Below, piece by piece: positions 15,401 to 21,695 of a stretch of DNA of 22,818 nt (position 1 is the stretch's first letter; every line of letters starts with the position of its first letter). The DNA is taken from positions 1 to 22,818 of the forward strand of contig JANQQY010000297.1 in NCBI GenBank assembly GCA_028284845.1. Direction: 5' to 3'. Both the position numbers and the translations under genes were made by a program. This DNA comes from Spirochaetales bacterium. Lineage in GTDB: Bacteria > Spirochaetota > Spirochaetia > DSM-27196 > SLST01. Under the pieces are notes generated by a model, which saw only the letters and a program-made list of their open reading frames with translations, did no database searches and was not told the origin of the DNA.

Positions 15401-15722
15401 CAATGTCGACCCACGGCAATCGCCACGACCATCCGTCAGCGATGCGATAGAACCCGGAGTGCGACTCCGGCACCGTCATAAGCGTTGACTCCGGCTTCTC
15501 GTACTTCGCGATCGCGGAAATCACGCCGCAGGAGTACAAGTGGTCGCTACTAAAGTGGGCATCGAGCGAGATTGGCAGTCCTCGCGCCGCAATGTTCACA
15601 ATCGGGTTCTGGAACGTGAGCGTGCCGAAGTTATTGTCGACGTTACCGGTGGTACCAACACCGGTGAGCGAACCCGCTTCTTCTACCTTGTATGATCCCT
15701 GTCCTGGCGTGTAATCCTTCAT
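9429..15722 (-). CDS. RHS/YD-repeat polymorphic toxin
   Basis: 2097 residues, no signal peptide. The N-terminal half (about 1-1050) opens GTLTFQNPIVNIAARGLPIS and includes a charged, helical insert near residues 470-550. YD repeats run from about 1080 to 1770 (YDYDLKGRLIERV, YDYDRFGNVTGRR, YAYDDAGNLTSTT, YTYDGMDRLLSG). The conserved core ends near 1850-1889 with YFNARYYDPETGRFLTADPA and NPVRRVDRSGL, a variant of the usual NP...DPxGL cleavage motif. The variable C-terminus (about 208 residues) has a linker (DEEKEAVDDNRRR), a hydrophobic helix-rich part, and a basic tip (GHPQGKFPHYHRRR, then GQGLPRHRPWQKMGPDTSFW). By family knowledge the RHS shell encloses the toxic tip. A cytosolic target such as nucleic acid is suggested by the soluble immunity protein, but this is inference. 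The start overlaps the preceding gene in ATGA. Confidence 0.92.
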   Translation of the reverse strand: MKDYTPGQGSYKVEEAGSLTGVGTTGNVDNNFGTLTFQNPIVNIAARGLPISLDAHFSSDHLYSCGVISAIAKYEKPESTLMTVPESHSGFYRIADGWSWRLPWVDIGDWDVFRVVIGGRSFDLQNVLTQETWQTERWTEGYHVIQTALSGTQASAIIVIPEILATITCTIEQHSSNGFRVLKSGFALYQADGSKLEFYDSGYLRTMTDSAGKNTLTFTYESIGGESEGSFTSSVVGTPTRKVIGIQTSDYALVDVGDLITIDNDTRVIFSKDDIAETVTVSGAFDVLPSGSDSYTIHKGRIQRIEHSDDRHVKFYYYAAGTQSRIAILLSSKLNMTDFGAGDQFLARLSIDESNRLLSYETVDTLRTTDQIPGFNTGIEADDSQYLAPIQAVTYAYSLTSEPNTTTDFVRVTNPAGGTVTYRFAMGGFATHNYNTKNFHTGVVRRGSGTQELLIERPDFPIQVNDWINISRINQEAFEDVLKHYELRDEEREEFNVDRNELAESLENFDRWSARWPSIFQKGRDLARERLIERFAKPVSEWVQVTEIEKAGRIKVGVLAKRPKQNDIYVLFSGSATSGRYTTRSSDDPGRIFVDHDSFDDGDYILMRNEVREISGRGQKSFDDPDGVSVSHDYVDLERDFSFAPLQNEEVLFVTAAEMGNPQFSAYYLNKPKVVRVDEKRTDTDSEWKVRRYSYSYFAAGKPRVDDEYTSGFTFADVHGPVDQYGFAPDNIELQNTSITTALQRLTGDSEEFTQKNIFFAYDQKGFLMGTSREGLLRKDGNNWVFVEGTRYQLGRPCANGSHFGVIGFSRLKGSVPTIGEFRPPASGDKYAEFYGFDLWGRKAMVRKSSPSYEGRPVYTSYLQYAIHCDSDDADPYGKFTQNQFAAGYLHILNDEKKYALDRVAATIDEVGTDGTVLEVHREFDLDDVTAEDSTLNLITERVYEATSIPSEAIPVPAADFRGVPSTGSPVLYSDDVATPPVDHIRWTLPGLTPSDPEVTSEQFYNWESARFGTLDFITTDRILDTEFVYDTITNNLTTIRRPEGNTVNLEYGAGVKSSLVIKDYQELDANLGGTKQYIVTSYDYDLKGRLIERVVRLKTDVDADDDNRYNPTTHPNLVTKYQYDGQDRLLRTIGLDGSAGDITLRRAEYQDELRRITLTDSLGMRTRTEYDEFYRTISVQRIKPSTDTGAEFDALNVEEVIIGETTTEIDPLSGKPSKTITFTEATSGSDKQVVTRFTRDSLRRQIAVHQRTTDSAYNGDDDTWALVSETEYNDPENSVRTRTYRTSGEGASFVQVEVENDWLGRGALRRHTWTGGNGGGEKRTTSFHYDVNGNLLRQVMPNGEAYEYVFNNRSMIEEVVNPDGSTSRTKYDMNGNIARTVDRNGVALDIAYNTADMPVAVATNSMTKRFRYALHTTQYSHAGPAVVSTFEDAATDPPTTEIVKTTYDYDRFGNVTGRRQEAVADSVEMSVGYAYDDAGNLTSTTVTSGPVGSANWTKSVFVQQRYISGSNATEPYLERALLPSISGPPLITERVNFAGLPESLTYASTAERVLSRTYDRFLRLSRILSNEGGAKSLDFNLERDQVGNITRRFEPISSPTVDHAYTYDGMDRLLSGEGEEYRFDELSNIVAKGADNYSYERSGVGHQMRVASFTSGGTTHEYTYDAPGTSQIGQGNPIEITNRFPSLEYDEFNRLRELTRTDSSEDHYWYTPRGLRFKKAEDVNRDNGATKITYTMYEGNEILCQDEYEDNGTSVSLVESRFNLISPNPLLPAILGQYRRVYPSTDELRFFANDHLGSCRVVYSDAGTVTDNFSYSAYGEKTHTVQTNEFLAHYTGKQYDGSGLVYFNARYYDPETGRFLTADPARDGGNWYQYAGGNPVRRVDRSGLASVEFTADDNGGGSTVQELTDEEKEAVDDNRRRAGEPAVEYPEGDIPAPKPPVLFDPRSPLWLPGTNDVIDIFSFPDFAAAADQHGIDFHWFPGHTEIDQAIDHLAEGEILKGVGLWLAGAVDQFLFIGKAFYAAKTLGFGVAGREITIGSNFRLAPFGNRTGHPQGKFPHYHRRRIGPNGKPLEGQGLPRHRPWQKMGPDTSFWDRF

Positions 15723-16078
15723 GGCGTACCCCTCGTTCCCTCAGCAGCCTTCTCCGATGTGAGATCAGATTCCTGCCTGGGGTCGGTGAGCACATGATCG
15801 GCTCCCAAGGACTCACCCAGCGCCAACTCCACCCGTTCTTTGGTGGCCTTTGACCACACCCGGACTCTCCGGTAGTCCGGCACCTCAGACCACTTGCGTT
15901 CTGCCTTGTCCCACACCGCCGTGCGACGCGGATCCGTCTTCGCCGGCGGTTCTTCAAGCGTGTACGGCCCGACGATCAGGAGCTCATCTGGTTCGTGTCG
16001 TGACTTCTGGCGCCGCGCGATCCTTCGCTTCCCCAACCATTCGCCTGTCTCTGGATCAAACTTGTGTGCCTCGATCAT
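15719..16078 (-). CDS. Phage tail-fibre-assembly-like protein
   Basis: 119 residues. The sequence layout (KFDPETGEWLGKRRIARRQK, then a PYTLEEPPAKTDPRRTAVW stretch, then WSEVPDYRRVRVW) resembles small phage proteins encoded beside tail fibres: a Y/F-DPETGEfLG start, a PP-rich middle and a V-D-R motif. Many of these are assembly chaperones. The ATG has a clear Shine-Dalgarno (AGGAGC) and lies 16 bases after the tail-collar gene; the stop overlaps the RHS start. The position between a tail tip and an RHS toxin suggests it helps fold or load one of them, which is inference. Confidence 0.6.
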   Translation of the reverse strand: MIEAHKFDPETGEWLGKRRIARRQKSRHEPDELLIVGPYTLEEPPAKTDPRRTAVWDKAERKWSEVPDYRRVRVWSKATKERVELALGESLGADHVLTDPRQESDLTSEKAAEGTRGTP

Positions 16079-16094
16079 TCATTGCTCCTGTGAT

Positions 16095-16649
16095 TCATGT
16101 CTTGATGATGAAGTTGACGCCTGCAGCAAATGGACGGGTTTCAGGGTCCCCTCCACCGGCAATGGAATGGCTATGGTTGCCGTTCGTGCTCGTTGAAGCG
16201 GTGTTCTCAGGGTGACGAAAGGCTCCATAGCCGCCTCGCCCCGCGTCGCTTACGAACCCATCACGTATGTAGTTGTGGTTGTGTGCCCCGTTCGTACTGG
16301 TCGTGAACGCTGTGTTTGGCCTCTTCGTCGAGTCCGAGACAAAAACGCCAACGTTAGGGCCTTCAAAGCTCGCACCGCTGTCCATGGTCTCCGTTGCGTG
16401 TGCTCCTGAACCCCTCAGGAACGCTCCGCGCAAGTCAGGGAGGTTGAACTCTGTCGGATTGTCGCCCGGGCCCCATGTCACCCCAATCGCGTCGAAGAGC
16501 GTAGCGTAGGTAGATCGAGATACAGAGGCACCGTCGCACAATAGCCACCCTGCCGGTGGTGTTGTGCCAGCGAACGCTATAACCGCTCCTGTCGGTGTCC
16601 TATCCGCAACCTCCTGCCAGTCGCCACTTGTCTTGACATCAACTCCCAC
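16095..16649 (-). CDS. Phage tail-collar-domain protein 1
   Basis: 184 residues from a GTG with a strong Shine-Dalgarno (GGAGG, 5-base gap). Residues about 20-75 are a phage tail-collar domain: GAVIAFAGTTPPAGWLLCDG, SRSTYATLFDAIGVTWGPGD and FNLPDLRGAFLRGSG. The C-terminal part has repeated His-x-His motifs (STNGAHNHNYI, STNGNHSHSIAGGG) and ends TRPFAAGVNFIIKT, as in phage fibre tips where such motifs bind metal. It probably forms a trimeric receptor-binding tip. It lies inside the endolysin-RHS operon and has two further copies at 19332-19880 and 21696-22226. Confidence 0.9.
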   Translation of the reverse strand: MGVDVKTSGDWQEVADRTPTGAVIAFAGTTPPAGWLLCDGASVSRSTYATLFDAIGVTWGPGDNPTEFNLPDLRGAFLRGSGAHATETMDSGASFEGPNVGVFVSDSTKRPNTAFTTSTNGAHNHNYIRDGFVSDAGRGGYGAFRHPENTASTSTNGNHSHSIAGGGDPETRPFAAGVNFIIKT

Positions 16650-16681
16650 TCGTCCCTCCTCTGGAACTGCCCCGAGCTCGC

Positions 16682-16963
16682 CTAACGCCCCACCTGGGTA
16701 CCTGTTGACTCCAACCCAAGCCGCGCCTCAAGTAACCGCACTCGCTCCTCGAGCTCTGCGACCCGCTCCAGCGCGTGCGCTGCTTCAGCTGCGTTGGTCG
16801 CCGTGGTCAACCGGTCAGCGAGTACGACTCGCCAGATGAGAGTCCCGGTCACCAGGACCAGGCAGGTGACAGAGGTCCAGAAGACGACTCTCTCTCCCGT
16901 GCGTATCGTCCTTCGGCTCAGGGCTCGCTCAGCCAACCGCATCTCTGTCTCGATTGATCTCAC
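16682..16963 (-). CDS. Small membrane protein with coiled coil
   Basis: 93 residues from a GTG at 16963; an ATG at codon 8 is an alternative start. One hydrophobic helix (VVFWTSVTCLVLVTGTLIW, residues about 26-45) is followed by a heptad-rich coiled coil (AAHALERVAELEERVRLLEA). It overlaps the preceding membrane-protein gene by 35 bases. A single-helix protein with a periplasmic coiled coil beside an endolysin is the layout of an inner-membrane spanin or of a tail-lysis accessory protein. No sequence match is claimed. Confidence 0.6.
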   Translation of the reverse strand: MRSIETEMRLAERALSRRTIRTGERVVFWTSVTCLVLVTGTLIWRVVLADRLTTATNAAEAAHALERVAELEERVRLLEARLGLESTGTQVGR

Positions 16964-17351
16964 CGGTGCCGCGGTGGTGATCTGTTGGCACGAGGTTCCT
17001 TGAGCGTTCGGTGTCCGCGTCAGAAAGCTGGCCGATGATCTTTCCGCCGAAGTAGAAGGCGATGATCATCTGAAAGGCGACCGCCAAAGGATCGATCGCC
17101 TCTTGGATGCGGAGCCACGTGCCGGCGTCTTCGCCTGCGATCGCGACGCTCGCTACCTGAGCGGCAATGAGAACCACGAGGACGGTCAACGTGAGAAATC
17201 CACGAAGCACACCTCGTGGCATTGCGAATGTCTCGTTGCGGTGTGGGTTCTCATCCGGCTTTTTGCTGAACGTGAACTTCCTGAGCAGGAAGATGAACAC
17301 AACGATCAAGAACACCATCCACACCGCTACGACGATGAAGAGCCAACTCAT
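16929..17351 (-). CDS. Three-helix membrane protein, holin-like
   Basis: 140 residues from the ATG at 17351, preceded by AGGAGG and AGGA. Predicted helices are at about 3-24 (WLFIVVAVWMVFLIVVFIFL), 50-72 (GFLTLTVLVVLIAAQVASVA) and 87-104 (PLAVAFQMIIAFYFGGKIIG), with a charged tail (SRNLVPTDHHRGTGEINRDR). The AFYFGGK segment recalls the FYFG motif of several phage holin-like proteins, though this is a short resemblance. The position downstream of an amidase endolysin and among other small membrane proteins supports a holin role. Confidence 0.6.
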   Translation of the reverse strand: MSWLFIVVAVWMVFLIVVFIFLLRKFTFSKKPDENPHRNETFAMPRGVLRGFLTLTVLVVLIAAQVASVAIAGEDAGTWLRIQEAIDPLAVAFQMIIAFYFGGKIIGQLSDADTERSRNLVPTDHHRGTGEINRDRDAVG

Positions 17352-17392
17352 CACTGTCCTGCCTCCTGACTCATCTCTGTTTTACCCCCGCC

Positions 17393-17851
17393 TCACGGTC
17401 CAGCGATCAGGATTGCGAACGCCGTTGCGGAGAACGCTGTGGCAATCCCGGTAATGATGACCATTGTTCGAAGACGATTCTGGGCGCGTGAGAGACTCAG
17501 CTCGTTTGTCTCAAGCTCTGAGAGTGTTTCTCTGTACTTCTCGCGGTACTCAGTCGTTGACTCTTGCCAGAGTTCCGCCTGGCTCTTGCGGGCGTCTACC
17601 AGATCGCCAAGGATTTCGCCTCTCTGTTCCAGGAGCGCAACCTCTTCAGTGAGGAGCGCATGCTCGCGCCGGAAGGCCTCGTAGCCGCGAAACATCTGAT
17701 CTGTGAGGAGCCACAGGGGATCTGGTTCGGCGTTGTCGATGAAGAGCGTCTCGCCCGGTTCGATTGGTAGCGGATAGTCATCTGAGGGGTCCTGCGCGAC
17801 TGCCCACGAGGCAGCAACCAACGTCAGTACCATGATCAACGGTTTCTTCAC
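17393..17851 (-). CDS. Exported coiled-coil protein with C-terminal membrane helix
   Basis: 152 residues from a GTG. It has a signal peptide (MKKPLIMVLTLVAASWAVAQ, cleavage probably at AVAQ-DP), a long helical coiled coil (residues about 60-125, including REHALLTEEVALLEQRGEIL and TTEYREKYRETLSELETNEL) and a terminal hydrophobic helix (IITGIATAFSATAFAILIAG). A periplasm-spanning coiled coil held in the inner membrane would fit an envelope-bridging part such as a spanin-like component. It starts 4 bases after the stop of the upstream gene. No family recognised. Confidence 0.6.
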   Translation of the reverse strand: MKKPLIMVLTLVAASWAVAQDPSDDYPLPIEPGETLFIDNAEPDPLWLLTDQMFRGYEAFRREHALLTEEVALLEQRGEILGDLVDARKSQAELWQESTTEYREKYRETLSELETNELSLSRAQNRLRTMVIITGIATAFSATAFAILIAGP

Positions 17852-17855
17852 GCCC

Positions 17856-18320
17856 CTACCCCTCCGCGTTCACCGAACGCCAATACTCCTGTGCCTTGCG
17901 ACGAATTTCGCTCGTTGATTCTGATCTCACCTCTCGACGCACTGAACCGCGCTCGGTTCTCACCTCACCAATGCGTGCATCGACTTCACGAAGCTCGCCT
18001 TCATGCCGACGTACATCACTCTCGATCTGCTCGTTCTGCTCCTTGATCGACCGGAACCGTGCATCATCTTCTGCTCGTAGATGGTCGAACCGTTGCCTGA
18101 TCGCATCTTCTTCCGCACGGTTCACGCCCAGTGCGTTCTGAATGGCTTTGGCGATGGCCACAAAGGGCGCCGCGATGATCGAAAGGAGGGTCCACTCGGC
18201 GTTAATGATGCCAAGCTCCCGGAGAACAACATAGGCAAGGACGAGCAGGGCAAGAGCAAGGATGATAATCCAGCGCCGATTGCTCCTCCCCTGGCCGCGG
18301 GTGATGGCGTCAGTCGACAT
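17856..18320 (-). CDS. Membrane protein with long C-terminal coiled coil
   Basis: 154 residues from the ATG at 18320, which lies inside the last codons of the amidase gene (11-base overlap). A basic start (MSTDAITRGQGRSNRRW) is followed by one strong helix (IIILALALLVLAYVVL), a second hydrophobic stretch (LLSIIAAPFVAIAKAI) and a highly charged coiled coil of about 85 residues (RFRSIKEQNEQIESDVRRHE, ARIGEVRTERGSVRREVRSE). Overlap with the endolysin gene implies coupled translation. It may be a holin or regulator of the lysis module; no family is recognised. Confidence 0.65.
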   Translation of the reverse strand: MSTDAITRGQGRSNRRWIIILALALLVLAYVVLRELGIINAEWTLLSIIAAPFVAIAKAIQNALGVNRAEEDAIRQRFDHLRAEDDARFRSIKEQNEQIESDVRRHEGELREVDARIGEVRTERGSVRREVRSESTSEIRRKAQEYWRSVNAEG

Positions 18321-19146
18321 CGATATACTGCCTGGAGACCCATCCGCTCTGGCTCGTCTCGACCCGAACCCAGGCTCCGGCTTCCTCAACGATCGTCACT
18401 CGCTGCCCGCGTTTGAGCGGCAGTGCCACCAGGCGTTCATCCGGACCCGGTCCTCGGCGGATGTTCAGAGCGGGGGCAGCCACCGTACCGGTCACTGGAT
18501 CTGAGGACTCATCGTCTGATCGACGGTCTGCGCCGAGCACATGCCGACGAAGCGCATCCATCGGAAACGCCGGCCCCGGATCGATCTTCCGACCTGGTGA
18601 GATGTCGTCGTGACCAAGGATGAACTGAATGTCATAGGTCGCACGGAGAGCATCGCAGACTGCCCAGAGCGTCTGGATCTGCTCTTCAGGAAAGGCGTGC
18701 CAGTACCGGTCGCTCGCCTCATGTTTGTGCCTCGCCCGAATGACCTCGGACTCAGGATAGACACGGCCGGCGCCACTCTCCACGCCGCGCGATGTCATGG
18801 TGAGTGGTCCTGCGTTGTCGAGCTCAATTCCAATGGAGAAGCTGTTGAACCTGGATCGCTCACTTCCGTCCGGAAAGACAAACGAGCTTCGCCCTGCGTG
18901 CCACGCTTGAAGATTGAACGGAACGAGCTGGTAGACCCTGCCACCGGTGCGGGAGATCACCAGATGTGCCGAGGCTTGAACCGACGGTTCGCAGAGCCAC
19001 GCGGCGGAACTCTCCGCGGACACACCGGCTGTGTAGTGAATGACAATGCCTTCGGGAGTCAAGCTGCCGCTATTCTTATCGCGACAATCGTAACCTTCGG
19101 TCACACCCGGTCCCTCAAGGGTGTGAGCCGCTATGTTGTATCCCAC
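18310..19146 (-). CDS. N-acetylmuramoyl-L-alanine amidase with SH3 domain (endolysin)
   Basis: 278 residues from a GTG at 19146; the first residues (YNIAAHTLEGPGV) fit the family start. Residues about 30-200 are an Amidase_2/AmpD-like domain, cutting the bond between MurNAc and the stem peptide. Visible zinc ligands are His37 in IVIHYTAG and the His and Asp of GHDDISPGRKIDPGPAF; SAHLVISRTG and AWHAGRSS are also typical. Residues about 215-278 form a bacterial SH3 wall-binding domain (ALNIRRGPGPDERLVALPLK, then GAWVRVETSQSGWVSRQYID). No signal peptide is visible, so release would need a holin or another export route. It heads the operon leading to the RHS toxin. Confidence 0.92.
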   Translation of the reverse strand: MGYNIAAHTLEGPGVTEGYDCRDKNSGSLTPEGIVIHYTAGVSAESSAAWLCEPSVQASAHLVISRTGGRVYQLVPFNLQAWHAGRSSFVFPDGSERSRFNSFSIGIELDNAGPLTMTSRGVESGAGRVYPESEVIRARHKHEASDRYWHAFPEEQIQTLWAVCDALRATYDIQFILGHDDISPGRKIDPGPAFPMDALRRHVLGADRRSDDESSDPVTGTVAAPALNIRRGPGPDERLVALPLKRGQRVTIVEEAGAWVRVETSQSGWVSRQYIDVD

Positions 19147-19331
19147 GTTCCTACTGTAGCACCACTAGATTGTTAACACTACCCTTTTTGGTTGTGAATC
19201 GCGACGGATGGCGGTTCGGCCGACAGCGCTCTGGATTCAGTGAGGCGGCAAGCCCCTCCGCAAACTGCTTATCACGCTGGTGCAACAAGAGCCTGCGGTG
19301 GGGAGGCTGCCTCCGTGCTACGAGATTCGGC
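19147..19331. other. Intergenic region, probable start of the endolysin-RHS operon
   Basis: 185 bases between the second tail-collar gene and the endolysin gene. No coding frame looks real. It should hold the promoter of the minus-strand operon; a weak TTCACA with TAACAA 17 bases later is visible near 19200-19170, but neither box is convincing. A short GC-rich inverted repeat (GGAGGC and GCCTCC, 19302-19314) may help terminate the tail-collar transcript but has no T-run. Confidence 0.35.
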
Positions 19332-19880
19332 TCACACCTTGATGATGTAGTGAACGCCTGCGGCGAATGGATGTGTCTCGTCACCGGCGCGGGGAGGGCC
19401 AAACCCATTGTCAGTGTCTTCGATGGTGCTCTCAGCGGTAAACGTGTTTCCAAGATTTCGGGCATTGAATGGTGCGGTGGGTCCGTTGGTACCCGAACCG
19501 GTCCGAGGCAAAGAACTCCCGCTGTCATCAATGATATTGTGCCAATGCCCTTGAAATTGGTCGTCTTCAAACACACCAACCGCGGCCGGCCCTTCATACG
19601 GGTTTCCGTTGGCCATGGTCTCTGTGCCATGCTGACCAACACCCCGCACAGACGCGCCCCGAAGGTCCGGGACGTTGAACGATGTCGTTCCGTCCCCAGC
19701 TCCCCACGTCACCCCAATAGCACTAAAGAGCGTCGCGTATGTTGCACGCGATACTGCGGCACCATCACACAAAAGCCATCCAGCAGGTGGCGTAGTGCCC
19801 CCAAACGCAATGATTGCGCCGCTGGGCGTCCTGTCTGCAACCTCTTGCCAAGTTCCACTTGTCTTGACGTCTACTCCCAT
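19332..19880 (-). CDS. Phage tail-collar-domain protein 2
   Basis: 182 residues starting MGVDVKTSGTWQEVADRTPS. The ATG at 19880 has a good Shine-Dalgarno (GGAGG, 5 bases before), which rules out the in-frame ATG at 19892 because the ribosome site lies between them. It has the same collar domain as copy 1 (GGTTPPAGWLLCDGAAVSRA, FNVPDLRGASVRG) and the same end (THPFAAGVHYIIKV). The middle differs (FQGHWHNIIDDSG, with one His cluster). It stands alone, separated from the endolysin operon by 185 bases, and probably has its own promoter. It may supply an alternative tip to the protein at 16095-16649. Confidence 0.88.
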   Translation of the reverse strand: MGVDVKTSGTWQEVADRTPSGAIIAFGGTTPPAGWLLCDGAAVSRATYATLFSAIGVTWGAGDGTTSFNVPDLRGASVRGVGQHGTETMANGNPYEGPAAVGVFEDDQFQGHWHNIIDDSGSSLPRTGSGTNGPTAPFNARNLGNTFTAESTIEDTDNGFGPPRAGDETHPFAAGVHYIIKV

Positions 19881-20419
19881 GTATCCCTCCACATGTTCTA
19901 CAGGGCCTAAACACTAACTCGTCCCACGTGCTTTTTCTTTGAGCAAACACATTTGCGTTCGCGCGTGACAGGAGAGAGGCGTGGCGACGCTGACGAGAAG
20001 GGACTCTGTTTTCAGACGATGGACGGGTGGGGGTAGCGGAGGATCCTGAACAGGCCGCCGGGCGGAGGCGACGGAGCCCGACTGTCGAAGACGACAGTCT
20101 GGAGAAGCGCTCGCGCTTCTCCGTAGATGGACAGCGGGCGGCTGGGGGAAGACGGGCGTGCGAGGTAGGGCGGTGCGGACTGTGGTCTGCGGAACCGGGG
20201 GAGGGAGTGGATCTGGGAAGTTATGGTTGCGAGCGAACCGTCAGGGCGAGGTGTGACGGCACCAGGAGGGTCCGCAGGCAGGAGCCGGAGCGAGGGGGAG
20301 CCGAGACAGAGGAGCGCGAAGCGCGGAATCCGTCGGTTGGAGCGTGAGGCGTCGCGCAACGACCCGCCGGCGCTCCCCCACATAGACAGGATCTGGCGCG
20401 GGTAGGGTGAACTCTGCAA
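19881..20419. other. GC-rich, highly structured non-coding stretch
   Basis: About 540 bases with no credible gene on either strand; open frames here are low-complexity Arg/Pro-rich. The part from about 20020 to 20400 is strongly G-rich on the plus strand and much richer in GC than its neighbours. It holds several inverted repeats, including CCGCC/GGCGG near 20055-20064, the two perfect hairpins listed separately, and a CGCG...CGCG dyad near 20317-20328. It could be a structured RNA, a dispersed intergenic repeat or a decayed element. Confidence 0.55.
20080..20122. repeat. Two perfect hairpins in tandem
   Basis: Hairpin 1: GACTGTCG (20080-20087), loop AAGA, CGACAGTC (20092-20099). One base later, hairpin 2: GGAGAAGCG (20101-20109), loop CTCG, CGCTTCTCC (20114-20122). 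The arms are perfect (8 and 9 bp) with tetraloops. There is no T-run on either side, so neither is a standard terminator. Confidence 0.85.
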
Positions 20420-20788
20420 TCAAGCATCTCCATCCCGCATGGCAATCCACGCCCGGACCACGTCCTGCAGATCGTTCGCTCTTGCGTCTATCTCTTCCAT
20501 GTCCATGAGTTTCACTGTCCGCGCTTCCTTGCCGTCGCCGGTGAGGATACCGGACCCGTTGGGGATCGTGGCTCCTTTGTGAAACATCAGGCTGACGTGC
20601 CGTCTGGCCTTGATGAAGAACGAGGCCATGTTGCCCTTGTAGAGAAAGGTTGGGCTCTTCCACTTAATCACCTCGCTCACGCCTGGGTGAACGGCAAGGA
20701 CGATCTCACGGACGCGATTGATCTCGTCTGCGAGCGGATGATCCAACTCGCGGATGAACGCATCCACCTCACTGCTGCGGTTCTGCAT
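20420..20788 (-). CDS. DUF1801 (YdhG-like) protein
   Basis: 122 residues from the ATG at 20788 (MQNRSSEVDAFIRELDHPLA), which has GGGGGA 4 bases upstream; a TTG at 20800 is less likely. Family features are an early EINRVREIVLAVHPGVSEVI, then KWKSPTFLYKGNMASFF and HVSLMFHKGATIPNGSG. DUF1801 proteins have a small alpha-beta fold and no settled biochemical role. They are often encoded beside ArsR-SRPBCC pairs, as here, where the divergent gene is an ArsR regulator. Shared control from the 67-base divergent region is likely. Confidence 0.85.
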   Translation of the reverse strand: MQNRSSEVDAFIRELDHPLADEINRVREIVLAVHPGVSEVIKWKSPTFLYKGNMASFFIKARRHVSLMFHKGATIPNGSGILTGDGKEARTVKLMDMEEIDARANDLQDVVRAWIAMRDGDA

Positions 20789-20855
20789 GCTATCCCCCAA
20801 TATTCGCTTGTTACGATATTAATATTACTGTACCTTAATATATATGGGACAGGCA
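20789..20855. promoter_or_regulatory. AT-rich divergent promoter region with palindrome
   Basis: The 67 bases between the DUF1801 start and the ArsR start are AT-rich, unlike their surroundings. They contain the palindrome ATATTAATAT (20816-20825), flanked by AATATT (20799-20804) and TTAATATATA (20835-20844). ArsR-family dimers typically bind AT-rich imperfect dyads in their own promoters. This is a plausible operator controlling both directions. Confidence 0.5.
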
Positions 20856-21155
20856 ATGGAAACGACCTTTCAAGCGCTCTCAGACGCGAGTCGCATCCGC
20901 ATTGTCCAGCTACTGGGTGCCGGAAGTAGATCAGTCGATGAGCTTCGGCAGGAACTCGGCATCAGCCAATCGTCAACGTCGCAACACTTGAAGACGCTTT
21001 TGGGGTGCGGACTCGTCTCCTATCGAAAGCATGGGAACTTCCGGATCTACTCCCTGGAGTCGGAGCGTCTGCAGCGCGCGATGGCCTTCTTTGACAACCT
21101 GTGGGACCACGACTTGGATCGACTCAGATCACATTTGGAGGAGCGCAATGAGTAA
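20856..21155 (+). CDS. ArsR-family transcription regulator
   Basis: 99 residues from the ATG at 20856 (METTFQALSDASRIRIVQLL). Four extra codons from an ATG at 20844 are possible, but a GGGACAGG lies between the two. Winged helix-turn-helix: the recognition helix is in ELGISQSSTSQHLKTLLGCG and the wing in LVSYRKHGNFRIYSLE. No metal-binding Cys pair typical of metal-sensing ArsR proteins is seen. It belongs to the group that regulates SRPBCC neighbours. The stop overlaps the downstream gene by 8 bases (ATGAGTAA), so the two are coupled. Confidence 0.9.
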   Translation: METTFQALSDASRIRIVQLLGAGSRSVDELRQELGISQSSTSQHLKTLLGCGLVSYRKHGNFRIYSLESERLQRAMAFFDNLWDHDLDRLRSHLEERNE

Positions 21156-21534
21156 GAGCATCACCAAAGAGATCGTTATCAGCGCGCCGATTGAACGGGT
21201 CTTCCGATGCTTCACCGATCAGGACGAACTGATCACCTGGCACGGCAAGGAGGCAACGATCGACCCGGTGCCCGGTGGGGTCTACGCGGTTACCTTCGAA
21301 AACGGAAATACGATTCAAGGGGTTTTCCTGGAAGTCGAGCCACCGAACAGGATTCGGTATGAGGCGTCCTATATGGGCGTGCCTACCGTGGTTGAGGTCT
21401 CGTTCGCTACGATCGCCCAAGGAACTCGCGTCTCGCTCAGACAGGAGTTTGAGCCCTCCCAGGACACCGGTCCGTTCAGCGACGGCTGGGATTACTTCCT
21501 CGCCCGCCTCTCAGAGCGCGTTATGGCACCGTAG
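21148..21534 (+). CDS. SRPBCC/AHSA1-domain protein
   Basis: 128 residues beginning MSKSITKEIVISAPIERVFR. This is the START/SRPBCC helix-grip fold of the Aha1-C type: IVISAPIERVFRCFTDQDEL, then WHGKEATIDPVPGGVYAVTF, then RIRYEASYMGVPTVVEVSFA and SDGWDYFLARLSERV at the end. Such proteins bind a hydrophobic ligand in a central cavity; no specific ligand can be read from the sequence. The start is fixed by the 8-base overlap with arsR. The pair plus the divergent DUF1801 gene is a recurrent small regulatory module. Confidence 0.9.
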   Translation: MSKSITKEIVISAPIERVFRCFTDQDELITWHGKEATIDPVPGGVYAVTFENGNTIQGVFLEVEPPNRIRYEASYMGVPTVVEVSFATIAQGTRVSLRQEFEPSQDTGPFSDGWDYFLARLSERVMAP

Positions 21535-21695
21535 CGGGATCGGCACAGGGCCAAATGTTTCGTTAAGATACGGGCGCGTTGTCCTTGAATGGGGACACGG
21601 AACGCCGCGGTTCCCGACGGAGAGAGATCGTCGATGGTCAGGAAGAGTCTGACCGTGTTCGCCAATCTCGTCGCCGGGGAGAGCCGCCGAGGAAG

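Noticed and set aside
20330..20420. Integron attC-like site (GTTGG...CGCAAC arms)
   Set aside because: The arms do not match the attC core pattern GTTRRRY/RYYYAAC, and no integrase or cassette series is visible.
21599..21614. GGAAC/GTTCC hairpin as terminator between the SRPBCC and tail-collar genes
   Set aside because: The stem is only 5 bp with no T-run on either strand; too weak to call.
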